Shown here: in pieces, positions 1 through 7,974 of the stretch
How the letters are laid out: each line of letters begins with the position of its first letter
How positions within the stretch are numbered: the first letter of the stretch is position 1
Origin: Putridiphycobacter sp045110285
Lineage (GTDB): Bacteria; Bacteroidota; Bacteroidia; Flavobacteriales_D; Crocinitomicaceae
Length of the DNA: 20,024 nt
Reading direction: 5' to 3'
NCBI GenBank assembly: GCA_045110285.1
Contig: JBGCGA010000111.1
Span: 1-20,024, forward strand
The notes under the pieces: generated by a model
What the model was told of the DNA's origin: nothing
What the model saw: the letters and a program-made list of their open reading frames with translations, nothing else
The model's database searches: none
Position numbers and translations under genes: made by a program

Positions 1-3
1 TAA

Positions 4-24
4 TTATTGTATTTTAGACAATAA
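4..24. promoter_or_regulatory. Operator site 1 of the putative NUDIX regulon, with overlapping promoter
   Basis: Seen: an inverted repeat with 10-nt perfect arms (1-10 and 18-27) around a 7-nt spacer; its core is TTATTGT-N7-ACAATAA. The TTG at 7-9 lies 20 nt before TATATTCG (30-37), a 7/8 match to the Bacteroidota -7 element TAnnTTTG. The operator therefore covers the -33 region, which suits a repressor. The same core occurs at 3103-3123 and 6458-6478. Inference: it is the autoregulatory site of the GH3-NUDIX operon. Confidence 0.75.
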
Positions 25-57
25 TTAAATATATTCGTGAAATCAAAACTATTTCCA

Positions 58-2361
58 ATGACATTAAATAGAATTTTAACGGTTTTTATTCTTTGCTTTT
101 TACTATCAAGCTCAGCGTTTGGGCAAACAAAATTTTCGACATCAGATAAAATTGAGCAAAAGATTAATAAGCTTATTGGTAAAATGACATTGACAGAAAA
201 AGTGGGGCAAACTTGCCAAATTACTTTGGATGCCATTTTGGCCACTGACGCCAGCAATAAACCTTTAGAACCATTAAAAATTGATGAAGCTAAATTAGCT
301 GAAGCACTTGAGAAATACAAGGTAGGTTCAATGCTAAATGTTAGCTCTCACACGCTGAGTTTAGAAGAATGGAAAACAGTTTTTGATGCTGTTAATGCTC
401 CTTTTTTAAACGGAGAAAGTAATATTCCCATCATTTACGGTATTGATGCCATTCATGGTGTAAATTATACAATTGGGGCTACATTGTTTCCTCAAGAAGT
501 AGGCTTAGCTGCTACTTGGAATAAAAAACTAGCCAAAGAATTTGGCGAAATTACTGCCTACGAAACTAGGGCGTCTGGCATAAGGTGGAACTTTTCACCA
601 GTTTTAGATGTTGCTCGGCAGCCCTTATGGTCGCGTTATTTTGAAACATTAGGCGAAGATCCGTATTTAGCCTCTGAATTGGGAAGAGAAATAGTTTTGG
701 GTTACCAAGGCATGGAAGAAACCGTAGGCTGCTACCATGTTGCGGCATGTTTAAAGCATTTTGTTGGATATAGCATGCCTCAATCAGGAAGAGATAGAAC
801 ACCAGCTTGGATTCCAGAAAAATACATGACGGAAATTTATTTGCCACCGTTTAAAACAGCTATTGATGCTGGTGCTATGACGCTTATGATTAATAGCGGT
901 GATGTTAATGGAATTCCCGGCCATACCAATAAAGCATTACTAACCGATTTATTAAAAGAGCAATGGGGTTTTAAAGGATTCACTGTGTCGGATTGGGAAG
1001 ATTTTATTATGCTTGAAACTGTACATAATGTAGGAAAAGATGCTCAAGATGCAATTGTTCAAGCCATCAACGCAGGAGTAGATATGAGCATGGTACCACT
1101 AGCTCCTCACTACAAAACCTATTGTGATTTATTAAAGAAATCAGTTGAAGAAGGGAAAGTTTCAACAGATAGATTGGATGATGCTGTGAGAAGAATTTTG
1201 AGAGTGAAGTTTGCCACAGAATTATTTGATAAAAAAAGTTTTGAGCATACCGATTATTCATTTTTTGGAGGTGATGTACATCAAAAAGCAGCACTTTCTG
1301 CAGCACAAGAATCGATTACTTTACTTAAAAATAAAGCCAATATTTTACCACTGAATAAAAACACAAAAGTGCTGGTGGCTGGACCAACAGCAAATAGTTT
1401 AAACACGTTAAATGGTGCATGGACCCATGCATGGCAGGGACTTGAAACTAAATATAATTCAAAAGGTTTTCACACCATTTATGAAGCCATTTCAAATAAA
1501 GTAGGAGCCGAAAACGTGCAGTTTTCGCAAGGTGTTGAAATGAAATATGTAGATGCTTGGGAAAATTGTAAACTCACTAATACAGATGATTTTATATCGA
1601 AAGCTGCTAGTGCTGATGTAATTGTATTGTGTTTAGGTGAATTGCCGTCAACGGAAAAACCAGGAGATATTCGATCGTTGCGGCTACCACAAGCACAGTT
1701 AGATTTAGCCAAAATAGCTTATGAAACAGGAAAAAAAGTGATTTTAGTTCTGGTGGAAGCACGCCCAAGGGTAATTCACGAAATTGTAGATGGCTCTGCC
1801 GCTATTCTACAAGCCTACTTGCCTGGTGACCCAGGAGGCACAGCAATTTCAGATATTATTTTTGGAGATGTGAACCCAAGTGGAAAATTGCCATATACCT
1901 ATCCTAAATATGATGGCGTTATTGAATTTTATGATCATCCGAGGAGTGTAGATAGATCTGGAAAAACTTATGGCTTTGATTCGTTTGACCCAGAATGGGA
2001 GTTTGGCCATGGATTAAGTTATACCAGTTTTGAATACTCGAATTTTAAACTTGACAATAACACTATCAGTAAAGGAGGTGAAATTGCTGTTGAAGTGACT
2101 GTTAAAAACAGTGGAGATGTAGCCGGAAAAGAAGTGGTTCAACTCTACCTGTCTGATAAAAAAGCGTCATTAGTTCCTGCTGGTAAAAGATTAGTGAGAT
2201 TTCAAAAAATTGACTTAGCACCTAACGAAAGTAAAACTGTTGAATTTATTATTAAATTTGACGACCTAAGATTTTCGGACTCAGAAGGAAATTGGGTAAT
2301 TGAACCTGGAATGTTTAACCTTAGCATAAATGGCGAACACCAGCTATTTGAGGCACAGTAG
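58..2361 (+). CDS. Secreted glycoside hydrolase family 3 beta-glucosidase
   Basis: GH3 exo-acting beta-glucosidase, expected to release glucose from beta-glucan oligosaccharides in the periplasm. Counting from a GTG at 37 the protein has 774 residues. It has the GH3 N-terminal barrel, the FTVSDW nucleophile motif with Asp319 (codon 991-993), the C-terminal alpha/beta sandwich and a fibronectin-III-like tail (about residues 680-770). Length fits BglX-type enzymes (about 765 aa). There is an N-terminal signal peptide ending near Ala-Phe-Gly-Gln, no lipobox cysteine and no T9SS tail, so periplasm is the likely location. Start: the ATG at 58 is preferred over the GTG at 37 because the likely -7 element spans 30-37 and transcription should begin near 42; ATG58 still gives a complete signal peptide. 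The NUDIX regulator gene follows after 2 nt. Linkage specificity (beta-1,3, beta-1,4 or other) cannot be read from sequence. Confidence 0.9.
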   Translation: MTLNRILTVFILCFLLSSSAFGQTKFSTSDKIEQKINKLIGKMTLTEKVGQTCQITLDAILATDASNKPLEPLKIDEAKLAEALEKYKVGSMLNVSSHTLSLEEWKTVFDAVNAPFLNGESNIPIIYGIDAIHGVNYTIGATLFPQEVGLAATWNKKLAKEFGEITAYETRASGIRWNFSPVLDVARQPLWSRYFETLGEDPYLASELGREIVLGYQGMEETVGCYHVAACLKHFVGYSMPQSGRDRTPAWIPEKYMTEIYLPPFKTAIDAGAMTLMINSGDVNGIPGHTNKALLTDLLKEQWGFKGFTVSDWEDFIMLETVHNVGKDAQDAIVQAINAGVDMSMVPLAPHYKTYCDLLKKSVEEGKVSTDRLDDAVRRILRVKFATELFDKKSFEHTDYSFFGGDVHQKAALSAAQESITLLKNKANILPLNKNTKVLVAGPTANSLNTLNGAWTHAWQGLETKYNSKGFHTIYEAISNKVGAENVQFSQGVEMKYVDAWENCKLTNTDDFISKAASADVIVLCLGELPSTEKPGDIRSLRLPQAQLDLAKIAYETGKKVILVLVEARPRVIHEIVDGSAAILQAYLPGDPGGTAISDIIFGDVNPSGKLPYTYPKYDGVIEFYDHPRSVDRSGKTYGFDSFDPEWEFGHGLSYTSFEYSNFKLDNNTISKGGEIAVEVTVKNSGDVAGKEVVQLYLSDKKASLVPAGKRLVRFQKIDLAPNESKTVEFIIKFDDLRFSDSEGNWVIEPGMFNLSINGEHQLFEAQ

Positions 2362-2363
2362 TT

Positions 2364-3059
2364 ATGGATAAAGTAGAAATCAACAAATTATTTTCCTATT
2401 CGTTTTCTGTCGACTGCTTAATCTTCGGATTTAAAGATGGACAAATTCACGTTTTACTGATAAAAAGGTCGGTTGATCCATTTATTAATGCGTGGGCAAT
2501 TCCAGGAGACCTAGTTTACCAAGATGAAAACTTAGCAACAGCAGCTGAAAGAATTTTAACTGAATTGACGAGTCTTAGTGATATAGATTTACACCAAGCT
2601 CAAACATTTGGAGAACCCGACAGACATCCACAAGGACGAGTAATTACAACAGCTTACTTTGCGTTAATTAGAATTGACAATTTTGAAATTGAGGCATCAT
2701 CATGGGCTGAAGCGGTACAATGGGTCCCTATTCATGAAGTAAAAGAATTAGCTTTCGATCATAATTTAATTCTAAATTCAACTTTTGAATTATTAAAACA
2801 AAAGCTCTCACGTGAGCCAATTTGCTTTGATTTGCTTCCCCCTAAATTTACTTTAAACCAAATGCAGCAGTTATTCGAATACGTTAATAACTCAGAAATG
2901 GATAAGGCCAACTTCAGAAAAAAAATTAAAGCAATTCCTTTATTAAAATTAGATGAAAAGCAAAAAAACGTAAAGCACCGACCTGCCAAATTATTTACGT
3001 TTGATTCTGAAAAATATACAGAACTTGTTGAAAATAATGAGTTCGTTTTCAAAATGTAA
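2364..3059 (+). CDS. NUDIX-domain transcriptional regulator (NrtR/AraR-like)
   Basis: 231 aa. Residues about 10-140 form a NUDIX domain and about 150-231 a winged-helix domain with the NFRKKI and RPAKLF signatures typical of NrtR-type regulators. The Nudix box (48-71) is degenerate: in the position of R-E-x-x-E-E-x-G it reads R63-I-L-T-E-L-T-S, so two of the catalytic glutamates and the glycine are gone. It is thus probably a ligand sensor and not a hydrolase. Related Bacteroides proteins such as AraR regulate sugar use (family knowledge). Its gene lies 2 nt after GH3 and is very likely cotranscribed with it. Inference: it binds the TTATTGT-N7-ACAATAA sites in this window and controls GH3, the transporter, the ED operon and the CBM protein. 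Ligand unknown; glucose or an early ED intermediate is plausible. Confidence 0.85.
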   Translation: MDKVEINKLFSYSFSVDCLIFGFKDGQIHVLLIKRSVDPFINAWAIPGDLVYQDENLATAAERILTELTSLSDIDLHQAQTFGEPDRHPQGRVITTAYFALIRIDNFEIEASSWAEAVQWVPIHEVKELAFDHNLILNSTFELLKQKLSREPICFDLLPPKFTLNQMQQLFEYVNNSEMDKANFRKKIKAIPLLKLDEKQKNVKHRPAKLFTFDSEKYTELVENNEFVFKM

Positions 3060-3102
3060 ATTATCTCTATTATATATTAAATGCCATCATAGTTAAATTA
3101 AG

Positions 3103-3123
3103 TTATTGTAAAATGTACAATAA
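3103..3123. promoter_or_regulatory. Operator site 2 with overlapping promoter of the transporter gene
   Basis: Perfect TTATTGTA-N5-TACAATAA inverted repeat in the 130-nt gap between the NUDIX gene and the transporter. TTG at 3106-3108 and TATTTTTA (3131-3138, 7/8 match to TAnnTTTG) are 22 nt apart, giving a plausible promoter covered by the operator and a leader of about 45 nt. No clear terminator was found for the upstream operon in this gap. Confidence 0.75.
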
Positions 3124-3189
3124 AAGATATTATTTTTAACTTGCAGGAGCGTTTGAAGGATTTTAGCGCAAATATTAAACAGTATAAAA

Positions 3190-4944
3190 ATGAGTCAAAC
3201 TAAAAATAATGGCGCTTTAGCCACTTTGTCAACCGTATTTTTTTTCTGGGGTTTTATTGCAGCTGGAAATAGTGTTTTTATTCCATTCTGTAAAAATTAT
3301 TTTAGTTTAGATCAATTTCAAAGTCAATTAATAGATTTTGCATTTTATATGGCATACTATGTTGGGGCCTTGGTTATCTTTTTAGCTAGTGCACTTGCTG
3401 GTAAAGACTTTATCAATAAATGGGGTTATAAACGGAGCATTGTCATTGGTCTATTACTATCTGCATTTGGATCAGTATTAATGATTATTTCTGTTTATAT
3501 GAATATGTTTTCAGGCATGTTAATCGGACTGTTTGTTGTTGCGCTAGGTTTTTCATTACAGCAAACTTCAGCGAATCCGTTCATGATTTTACTTGGTGAT
3601 GAAGCTACAGGTGCCAGCAGAATAAATTTAGGGGGTGGTATTAATAGTTTAGGTACTACCATTGGACCATTAATTATAGCTCTTGCACTCTTTGGTTCAA
3701 CAAAACCCCTAAGCGACGAAATGATCAAAGATCTTCCAATGACAAAAGTCATTATATTATATTCTTGCGTGGCTTTATTATTTATGGGAGTATCTGCTTT
3801 ATTTGGTTTATCAAAAAAACTACCATCAGGTCAAATTTCTGAAGAAAGTTCAACTTCCGAACTAGAAGATAAACCAACAAGAGCTGCCGCCACTTTAATT
3901 ACCATGACTTTGCTTCTGATTTTATGTTTTGTTCCTGTGTTTTACAGTTATACCACACAAGAATCAAAAGATTTAAAATATTTAGAAACTGAATTAGCTG
4001 ATTTAAAATTGAATGACAGTTCGGCAAATGAAACACTGCTAGTTAAAATAGAAGAACAAATTACAGCCTTAAAGACACCACTAGACAACGGCAGAGTTAT
4101 GTGGCTGTCCTTTGGCTTGGTGGTCATTTTAGGTGGAATTTTATTTGCTTTTTCTCAAGGAAAAAAACAAAAGACAGGCTGGGGCGCCATGCAATATCCA
4201 CAATTAACTCTAGGAATGCTAGCTATATTCGTTTATGTTGGAGTTGAAGTGGCCATAGGTAGTAATTTAGCAGAGTTGTTAAAAGATCCAAATTTTGGCG
4301 GTTATAGTTCATCTGAAATTGCACCATTTATTGCTATGTTTTGGGGAAGTTTAATGATAGGTAGATGGACAGGTGCCATCAATGCGTTTGACTTTTCTGA
4401 AGAGTTAAAGAAAAAATTGAGGGTTATTGTGCCTCTCGTGGCCTTTGGAGTTGTTTTGGGATTAACATGGGCAGTAGGTTATAAAATTGAAGCGCTTTAT
4501 TGGTATATCGTTTGCGTATTGGTACAAATAATAGCTTTCATACTAACCAAAGATAAACCAGCCTTAACATTAAGTGTATTCAGTACTCTTGGCGTAATTG
4601 CCGTTCTTATTGGAATCTCTACGTCTGGAATGGTGGCTATATACGCGTTTTTAAGTTGTGGGTTATTTTGCTCAATTATGTGGCCTTCAATTTTCTCACT
4701 ATCGTTAGCCGGACTGGGTAAATTCCAACCACAAGGCTCAGCATTTTTAGTAATGATGATTTTAGGTGGAGCGATTATTCCACCAATTCAAGGGAAGTTA
4801 GCTGACATCATTGGCATTCAGTCTTCATTTATAACTGGCGGATTATGTTTTGCTTATCTCGTGTTTTTTGCACTTTACCTGAGAGTAATATTGAAAAAAC
4901 AAGGTGTATCCTTAGATGATGCGGTTGCAGGTGGTGGACACTAG
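3190..4944 (+). CDS. FHS-family MFS sugar:H+ symporter (glucose/galactose/fucose type)
   Basis: 584-aa inner-membrane transporter. The opening FFFWGFIAAGNSVFIPF motif, QSQLIDFAFYMAYY and ANPFMILLGDEATGASRINL followed by NSLGTTIGP are hallmarks of the FHS (FucP/GluP) family, which imports glucose, galactose or fucose with protons. It is about 145 residues longer than E. coli FucP (438 aa). One extra block at about 235-321 holds two hydrophobic segments flanking a charged, Leu/Glu/Lys-rich helical stretch (about 258-302); a second hydrophobic addition lies near the C-terminal half. Context (GH3, kinase, ED genes, shared operator) makes glucose the likely substrate; this is inference. The next gene overlaps its 3' end by 29 nt. 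Confidence 0.88.
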   Translation: MSQTKNNGALATLSTVFFFWGFIAAGNSVFIPFCKNYFSLDQFQSQLIDFAFYMAYYVGALVIFLASALAGKDFINKWGYKRSIVIGLLLSAFGSVLMIISVYMNMFSGMLIGLFVVALGFSLQQTSANPFMILLGDEATGASRINLGGGINSLGTTIGPLIIALALFGSTKPLSDEMIKDLPMTKVIILYSCVALLFMGVSALFGLSKKLPSGQISEESSTSELEDKPTRAAATLITMTLLLILCFVPVFYSYTTQESKDLKYLETELADLKLNDSSANETLLVKIEEQITALKTPLDNGRVMWLSFGLVVILGGILFAFSQGKKQKTGWGAMQYPQLTLGMLAIFVYVGVEVAIGSNLAELLKDPNFGGYSSSEIAPFIAMFWGSLMIGRWTGAINAFDFSEELKKKLRVIVPLVAFGVVLGLTWAVGYKIEALYWYIVCVLVQIIAFILTKDKPALTLSVFSTLGVIAVLIGISTSGMVAIYAFLSCGLFCSIMWPSIFSLSLAGLGKFQPQGSAFLVMMILGGAIIPPIQGKLADIIGIQSSFITGGLCFAYLVFFALYLRVILKKQGVSLDDAVAGGGH

Positions 4945-5533
4945 ACATACCATAAAAACCATTGCTCTACTACTTTTACTAACTATAGGGTCGATTGCGA
5001 GATGCCAAGAAGTACTTCCTACTGATAGTATAAAAAATTACATAATTGCAGACTCTGCTCTAACTAAATTTGAAAAACCTAATCACTTTTTAGAAGCTAA
5101 GAACACAGACTTAGGAATCGTTTTATACGAACCGAGAAACACTCTAATTGAGATTAATTCAGGCTTTGATACTTTGATAGAACTTGATGGATTTGAAAGG
5201 TATCATTGGGCAATCAGTTCCATAGACACTTTAAGTAATGGCTTAGTGAAAATTACATGTGCAGATTCACTTGCTTGGGGAAGCTTCAAAGCAGTATTTA
5301 CACTCCAAGAATTAAGTACAAAACCGCCATCAATTATTATGAGTAGAGTTATTTATGATGAGAAATCAACTGAAATGATGAGTTATCAAAAGTTAATTAT
5401 TGAACAAGTTCATCTAAAGAAAATGGTTTGTCTGAGAGAGCCAACTCCTTATATTCCTGAATCTTCATTTCCTTTTTTGAAAGTTAATTTCAAGACCATT
5501 TCCTTTGCCAGCAAAAAAGACTTTCTGCGCTAA
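4916..5533 (+). CDS. Unknown exported protein, overlaps the transporter gene
   Basis: 205 aa, family not recognised. A hydrophobic stretch at about residues 13-28 followed by Ala-Arg-Cys-Gln looks like a signal peptide; the Cys at 30 raises a lipoprotein as a weaker option, though the lipobox is poor. The rest is mixed beta-rich sequence with no membrane segment. It begins inside the last 29 nt of the transporter gene, so the two are translationally linked and presumably share the operator upstream of the transporter. The start is uncertain: ATGs at 4916 and 4919, in-frame GTGs at 4931 and 4934. It converges on the kinase gene with a 12-nt gap. Function unknown; a periplasmic partner in sugar uptake is only a guess from position. 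Confidence 0.7.
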   Translation: MMRLQVVDTRHTIKTIALLLLLTIGSIARCQEVLPTDSIKNYIIADSALTKFEKPNHFLEAKNTDLGIVLYEPRNTLIEINSGFDTLIELDGFERYHWAISSIDTLSNGLVKITCADSLAWGSFKAVFTLQELSTKPPSIIMSRVIYDEKSTEMMSYQKLIIEQVHLKKMVCLREPTPYIPESSFPFLKVNFKTISFASKKDFLR

Positions 5534-5545
5534 CTCAAAAAATAC

Positions 5546-6394
5546 CTAAACAGTAATTGATTTTTGATGATATTCAATTAAACCTGAAATTGGCTTTTGA
5601 ATTACTTGCCCTAATTTTACACTATGAAAATCGCATGCTTTCTTCAGTTCTTTTGAGAATAAAAAAGCAATGGAACCTATAAAATGAGCTTTGTACATTT
5701 TATAATTCGGATAACAACAAACATGTTCTGCAATAAAATGCTTGAAGCCTTCAAAAATCATTTCTTTGAAGTATATATCTTCTCCATGCTTAACCACAAA
5801 CCTCATAAATGAAGCTAAATAAACATTGGCATTAGGCAACATGTAAACATTTTTAATAATATCTTCCTTTGTTATTCCAAAATGCTCAATTAATGCATTG
5901 TGAATATTCTGAGGCAATTTATTGTATAAAAAATCTGTCAAAAGTTTCTTCCCAAAGTATGAGCCACTGCCTTCGTCACCTAAAATATAACCCAAAGCGG
6001 GCACTTCTTCGAATACATCTTTCCCATCAAAAAAACAAGAGTTCGAGCCAGTCCCGATTATACATGAAATAGAGGGTTCTCCCTCATAGGTGGCGTATGC
6101 ACACGCTTTTAAATCGTGATCAACCACAATATTTGCCTCCGGAAAGGCACGTTGCAAACCTGTCTCAATAATTGCATTCAACGTTTCAGATGAACAGCCT
6201 GCACCGTAGAAATATAAATTCGTGATCTTATCTCGAAAAAAGAATAATTCTTTATTTTCACTAACAGCAGCATAAACGGAATCTTCATCATGAAAAAAAG
6301 GATTTAAACCGATAGTATAAAATTCGTGTCTGTTTTCACCATCTACTATTACCCAATCGCTCTTTGTAGAACCGCTATCTACTATCAAATCCAT
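5546..6394 (-). CDS. BadF/BadG-type sugar kinase (N-acetylglucosamine kinase-like)
   Basis: 282 aa, ASKHA-fold ATPase of the BadF/BadG/BcrA/BcrD family, whose bacterial members of this size phosphorylate amino sugars or hexoses. Visible: phosphate-1 loop DSGSTKSDW (6-14), a probable catalytic Asp in VVDHD (91-94), phosphate-2 loop IIGTGSNSC (112-120) and GYILGDEGSGSYFGKK (135-150). No other hexokinase is encoded here, so it may supply glucose-6-phosphate to the adjacent ED operon; that substrate is inferred from context, and N-acetylglucosamine, glucosamine or muramic-acid-derived sugars remain possible. It is divergent from zwf, sharing a 116-nt region that contains the operator at 6458-6478. 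Confidence 0.82.
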   Translation of the reverse strand: MDLIVDSGSTKSDWVIVDGENRHEFYTIGLNPFFHDEDSVYAAVSENKELFFFRDKITNLYFYGAGCSSETLNAIIETGLQRAFPEANIVVDHDLKACAYATYEGEPSISCIIGTGSNSCFFDGKDVFEEVPALGYILGDEGSGSYFGKKLLTDFLYNKLPQNIHNALIEHFGITKEDIIKNVYMLPNANVYLASFMRFVVKHGEDIYFKEMIFEGFKHFIAEHVCCYPNYKMYKAHFIGSIAFLFSKELKKACDFHSVKLGQVIQKPISGLIEYHQKSITV

Positions 6395-6432
6395 ATATTC
6401 TAATTTAAAATTTCTATTATTACAGTGTACTA

Positions 6433-6440
6433 CAAATATA
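6433..6440 (-). promoter_or_regulatory. -7 element of the kinase promoter
   Basis: TATATTTG on the minus strand matches TAnnTTTG exactly and predicts a start near 6428, about 34 nt ahead of the kinase ATG. No TTG is found at the expected 17-23 nt upstream. The operator at 6458-6478 would cover about -30 to -50 of this promoter, so shared control with zwf is possible. Confidence 0.5.
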
Positions 6441-6457
6441 TGATATAAAATTTAATC

Positions 6458-6478
6458 TTATTGTATGTATGACAATAA
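6458..6478. promoter_or_regulatory. Operator site 3 with overlapping zwf promoter
   Basis: CTTATTGT-N7-ACAATAAG, perfect 8-nt arms (6457-6479). TTG at 6461-6463, 20-nt spacer, then TATATTTG at 6484-6491: a full match to the Bacteroidota promoter consensus, with the operator lying over the -33 element. Predicted start near 6496 gives a leader of about 15 nt before the GTG of zwf. The same arms and the same TTG-N20 spacing are seen at site 1. Confidence 0.8.
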
Positions 6479-6510
6479 GTGCTTATATTTGTTTAGATAA
6501 AATATAAATT

Positions 6511-7974
6511 GTGAAAAAAGCAAAAACTTTAAAGCCCTTTAATGCAGTTATTTTCGGAGGAGATGGTGACCTGGCTTTGCGCAAAATATATCCTGCATTT
6601 TTTCACAGGTTTGTTGATAAGCAACTAAAAGTTGACTATCAAATATATGCCGTCACAAGACAAGTGGGTACTGAAGAGAAATTTACAGAAGCATTAAAAA
6701 AATTTATAGCAGCATCAATAGATTATGAAGTAGCGCCTTCATTAATTGATGAATTTATCACCAGAGTAAATCTAATCTGCTTAGCTGAGGCCACAGTTGA
6801 AGAATATACTAAATTGAAAGAAGCGATTTCAGAAACGGCAAATTACCAAAGCGTTTTTTACTTATCAACTCCCTCTTCAGCATTTGGATCAATTTGTGCC
6901 ACCCTAAAAGAAGCAGGTCTAATTAATTCTAATAGTAAAGTTGTACTTGAAAAACCATTGGGAAATAGTTTAGCTACTTCACAAGCAATTCATGCAGAAG
7001 TAGGGCAATCTTTTACAGAAGAGCAGATTTATAGAATTGATCATTATTTAGGAAAAGAAACTGTGCAAAACCTAATGGTATTGCGTTTTGCTAATCATTT
7101 ATTTGAATCCTCTTGGGACTCAGAGCATATTGAAAGTGTACAGATTACTGTTGCAGAAAGCTTAGGAGTAGAAAAACGAGGGCCATATTATGATAAAAGT
7201 GGTGCTTTGCTAGATATGGTTCAAAATCATCTACTTCAACTATTGTGCCTAATAGCCATGGAACCGCCTTCGAAATTAGAGGCCAATTATTTAAGAGATG
7301 AAAAGCTAAAAGTATTAAATGCCTTAAGACCTTTCAATAATAAAACTGTGGTTTCTGATACTGTTCGCGGACAATACACACGTGGATCGGTAAACGGAAA
7401 AAAAGTTAATTCATATTTAGAGGATATTGATAAATACGAATCGGACACCGACACATACGTTGCCATAAAAACATACATTGACAATTGGCGCTGGAAAGAC
7501 ACACCATTTTATTTAAGAACAGGAAAAAGAATGGTGAAAAGATATTCTGAAATAGTCATCAATTTTAAGTCGGTTAAGCACAATGTTTTTAATCAAAATG
7601 AAAAAATTCCAGGCAATAAGTTAATCATGCGATTGCAACCTGAAGAGCGAATTGAATTAGTTCAAATGACTAAGATTCCTGGGCCTGGTGGTTATAGATA
7701 TAAACCTATTTCATTAAAATTAGATTATATGGATTCATTTTCGGAGCGATTTCCGGAAGCCTATGAGCGATTATTAATTGATATCTTAAGAGGAGAACAA
7801 ACGCTGTTTATGCGTCAAGATGAGCTCGACACAGCCTGGGTATGGATAGAATCGATTGTGAATAGTTGGAAAGCCACTCAACACAAAAATATATTGTACG
7901 AAGCTGGTTCTTGGGGACCAGGAGATAATGTTTTAAATGACGGCCATTTTTGGGCTAAAAATAAGACGATTTAA
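6511..7974 (+). CDS. zwf: Glucose-6-phosphate dehydrogenase
   Basis: 487 aa, the family's usual length. Oxidises glucose-6-P to 6-phosphogluconolactone with reduction of NAD(P)+ in the cytoplasm. Seen: nucleotide loop FGGDGDLALRK (15-25), substrate-binding RIDHYLGKE (175-183), and MVQNHLLQ containing the family's general-base histidine. Starts with GTG at 6511, about 15 nt after the predicted transcription start and without a Shine-Dalgarno sequence. First gene of a four-gene operon; pgl starts directly after its stop codon. No gnd (6-phosphogluconate dehydrogenase) lies alongside, so here it feeds the ED route. Confidence 0.97.
   Translation: MKKAKTLKPFNAVIFGGDGDLALRKIYPAFFHRFVDKQLKVDYQIYAVTRQVGTEEKFTEALKKFIAASIDYEVAPSLIDEFITRVNLICLAEATVEEYTKLKEAISETANYQSVFYLSTPSSAFGSICATLKEAGLINSNSKVVLEKPLGNSLATSQAIHAEVGQSFTEEQIYRIDHYLGKETVQNLMVLRFANHLFESSWDSEHIESVQITVAESLGVEKRGPYYDKSGALLDMVQNHLLQLLCLIAMEPPSKLEANYLRDEKLKVLNALRPFNNKTVVSDTVRGQYTRGSVNGKKVNSYLEDIDKYESDTDTYVAIKTYIDNWRWKDTPFYLRTGKRMVKRYSEIVINFKSVKHNVFNQNEKIPGNKLIMRLQPEERIELVQMTKIPGPGGYRYKPISLKLDYMDSFSERFPEAYERLLIDILRGEQTLFMRQDELDTAWVWIESIVNSWKATQHKNILYEAGSWGPGDNVLNDGHFWAKNKTI

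Noticed and set aside
3082..3091. Ten-base string TGCCATCATA shared by the upstream regions of the transporter and the CBM protein (also 17609-17618)
   Set aside because: It lies upstream of the operator in one case and downstream in the other, is not symmetric and is absent at the other two sites, so chance is likely.
5869..6072. Plus-strand open frame of 67 codons within the kinase gene
   Set aside because: Antisense to a well-supported kinase, with no promoter, no recognisable motifs and low-complexity composition.
6417..6438. A further possible copy of the TTATTGTA/TACAATAA operator ahead of the kinase gene
   Set aside because: Only 6 of 8 positions match in each arm and the spacer is one nucleotide longer; it overlaps the kinase -7 element, which explains the T/A-rich symmetry.
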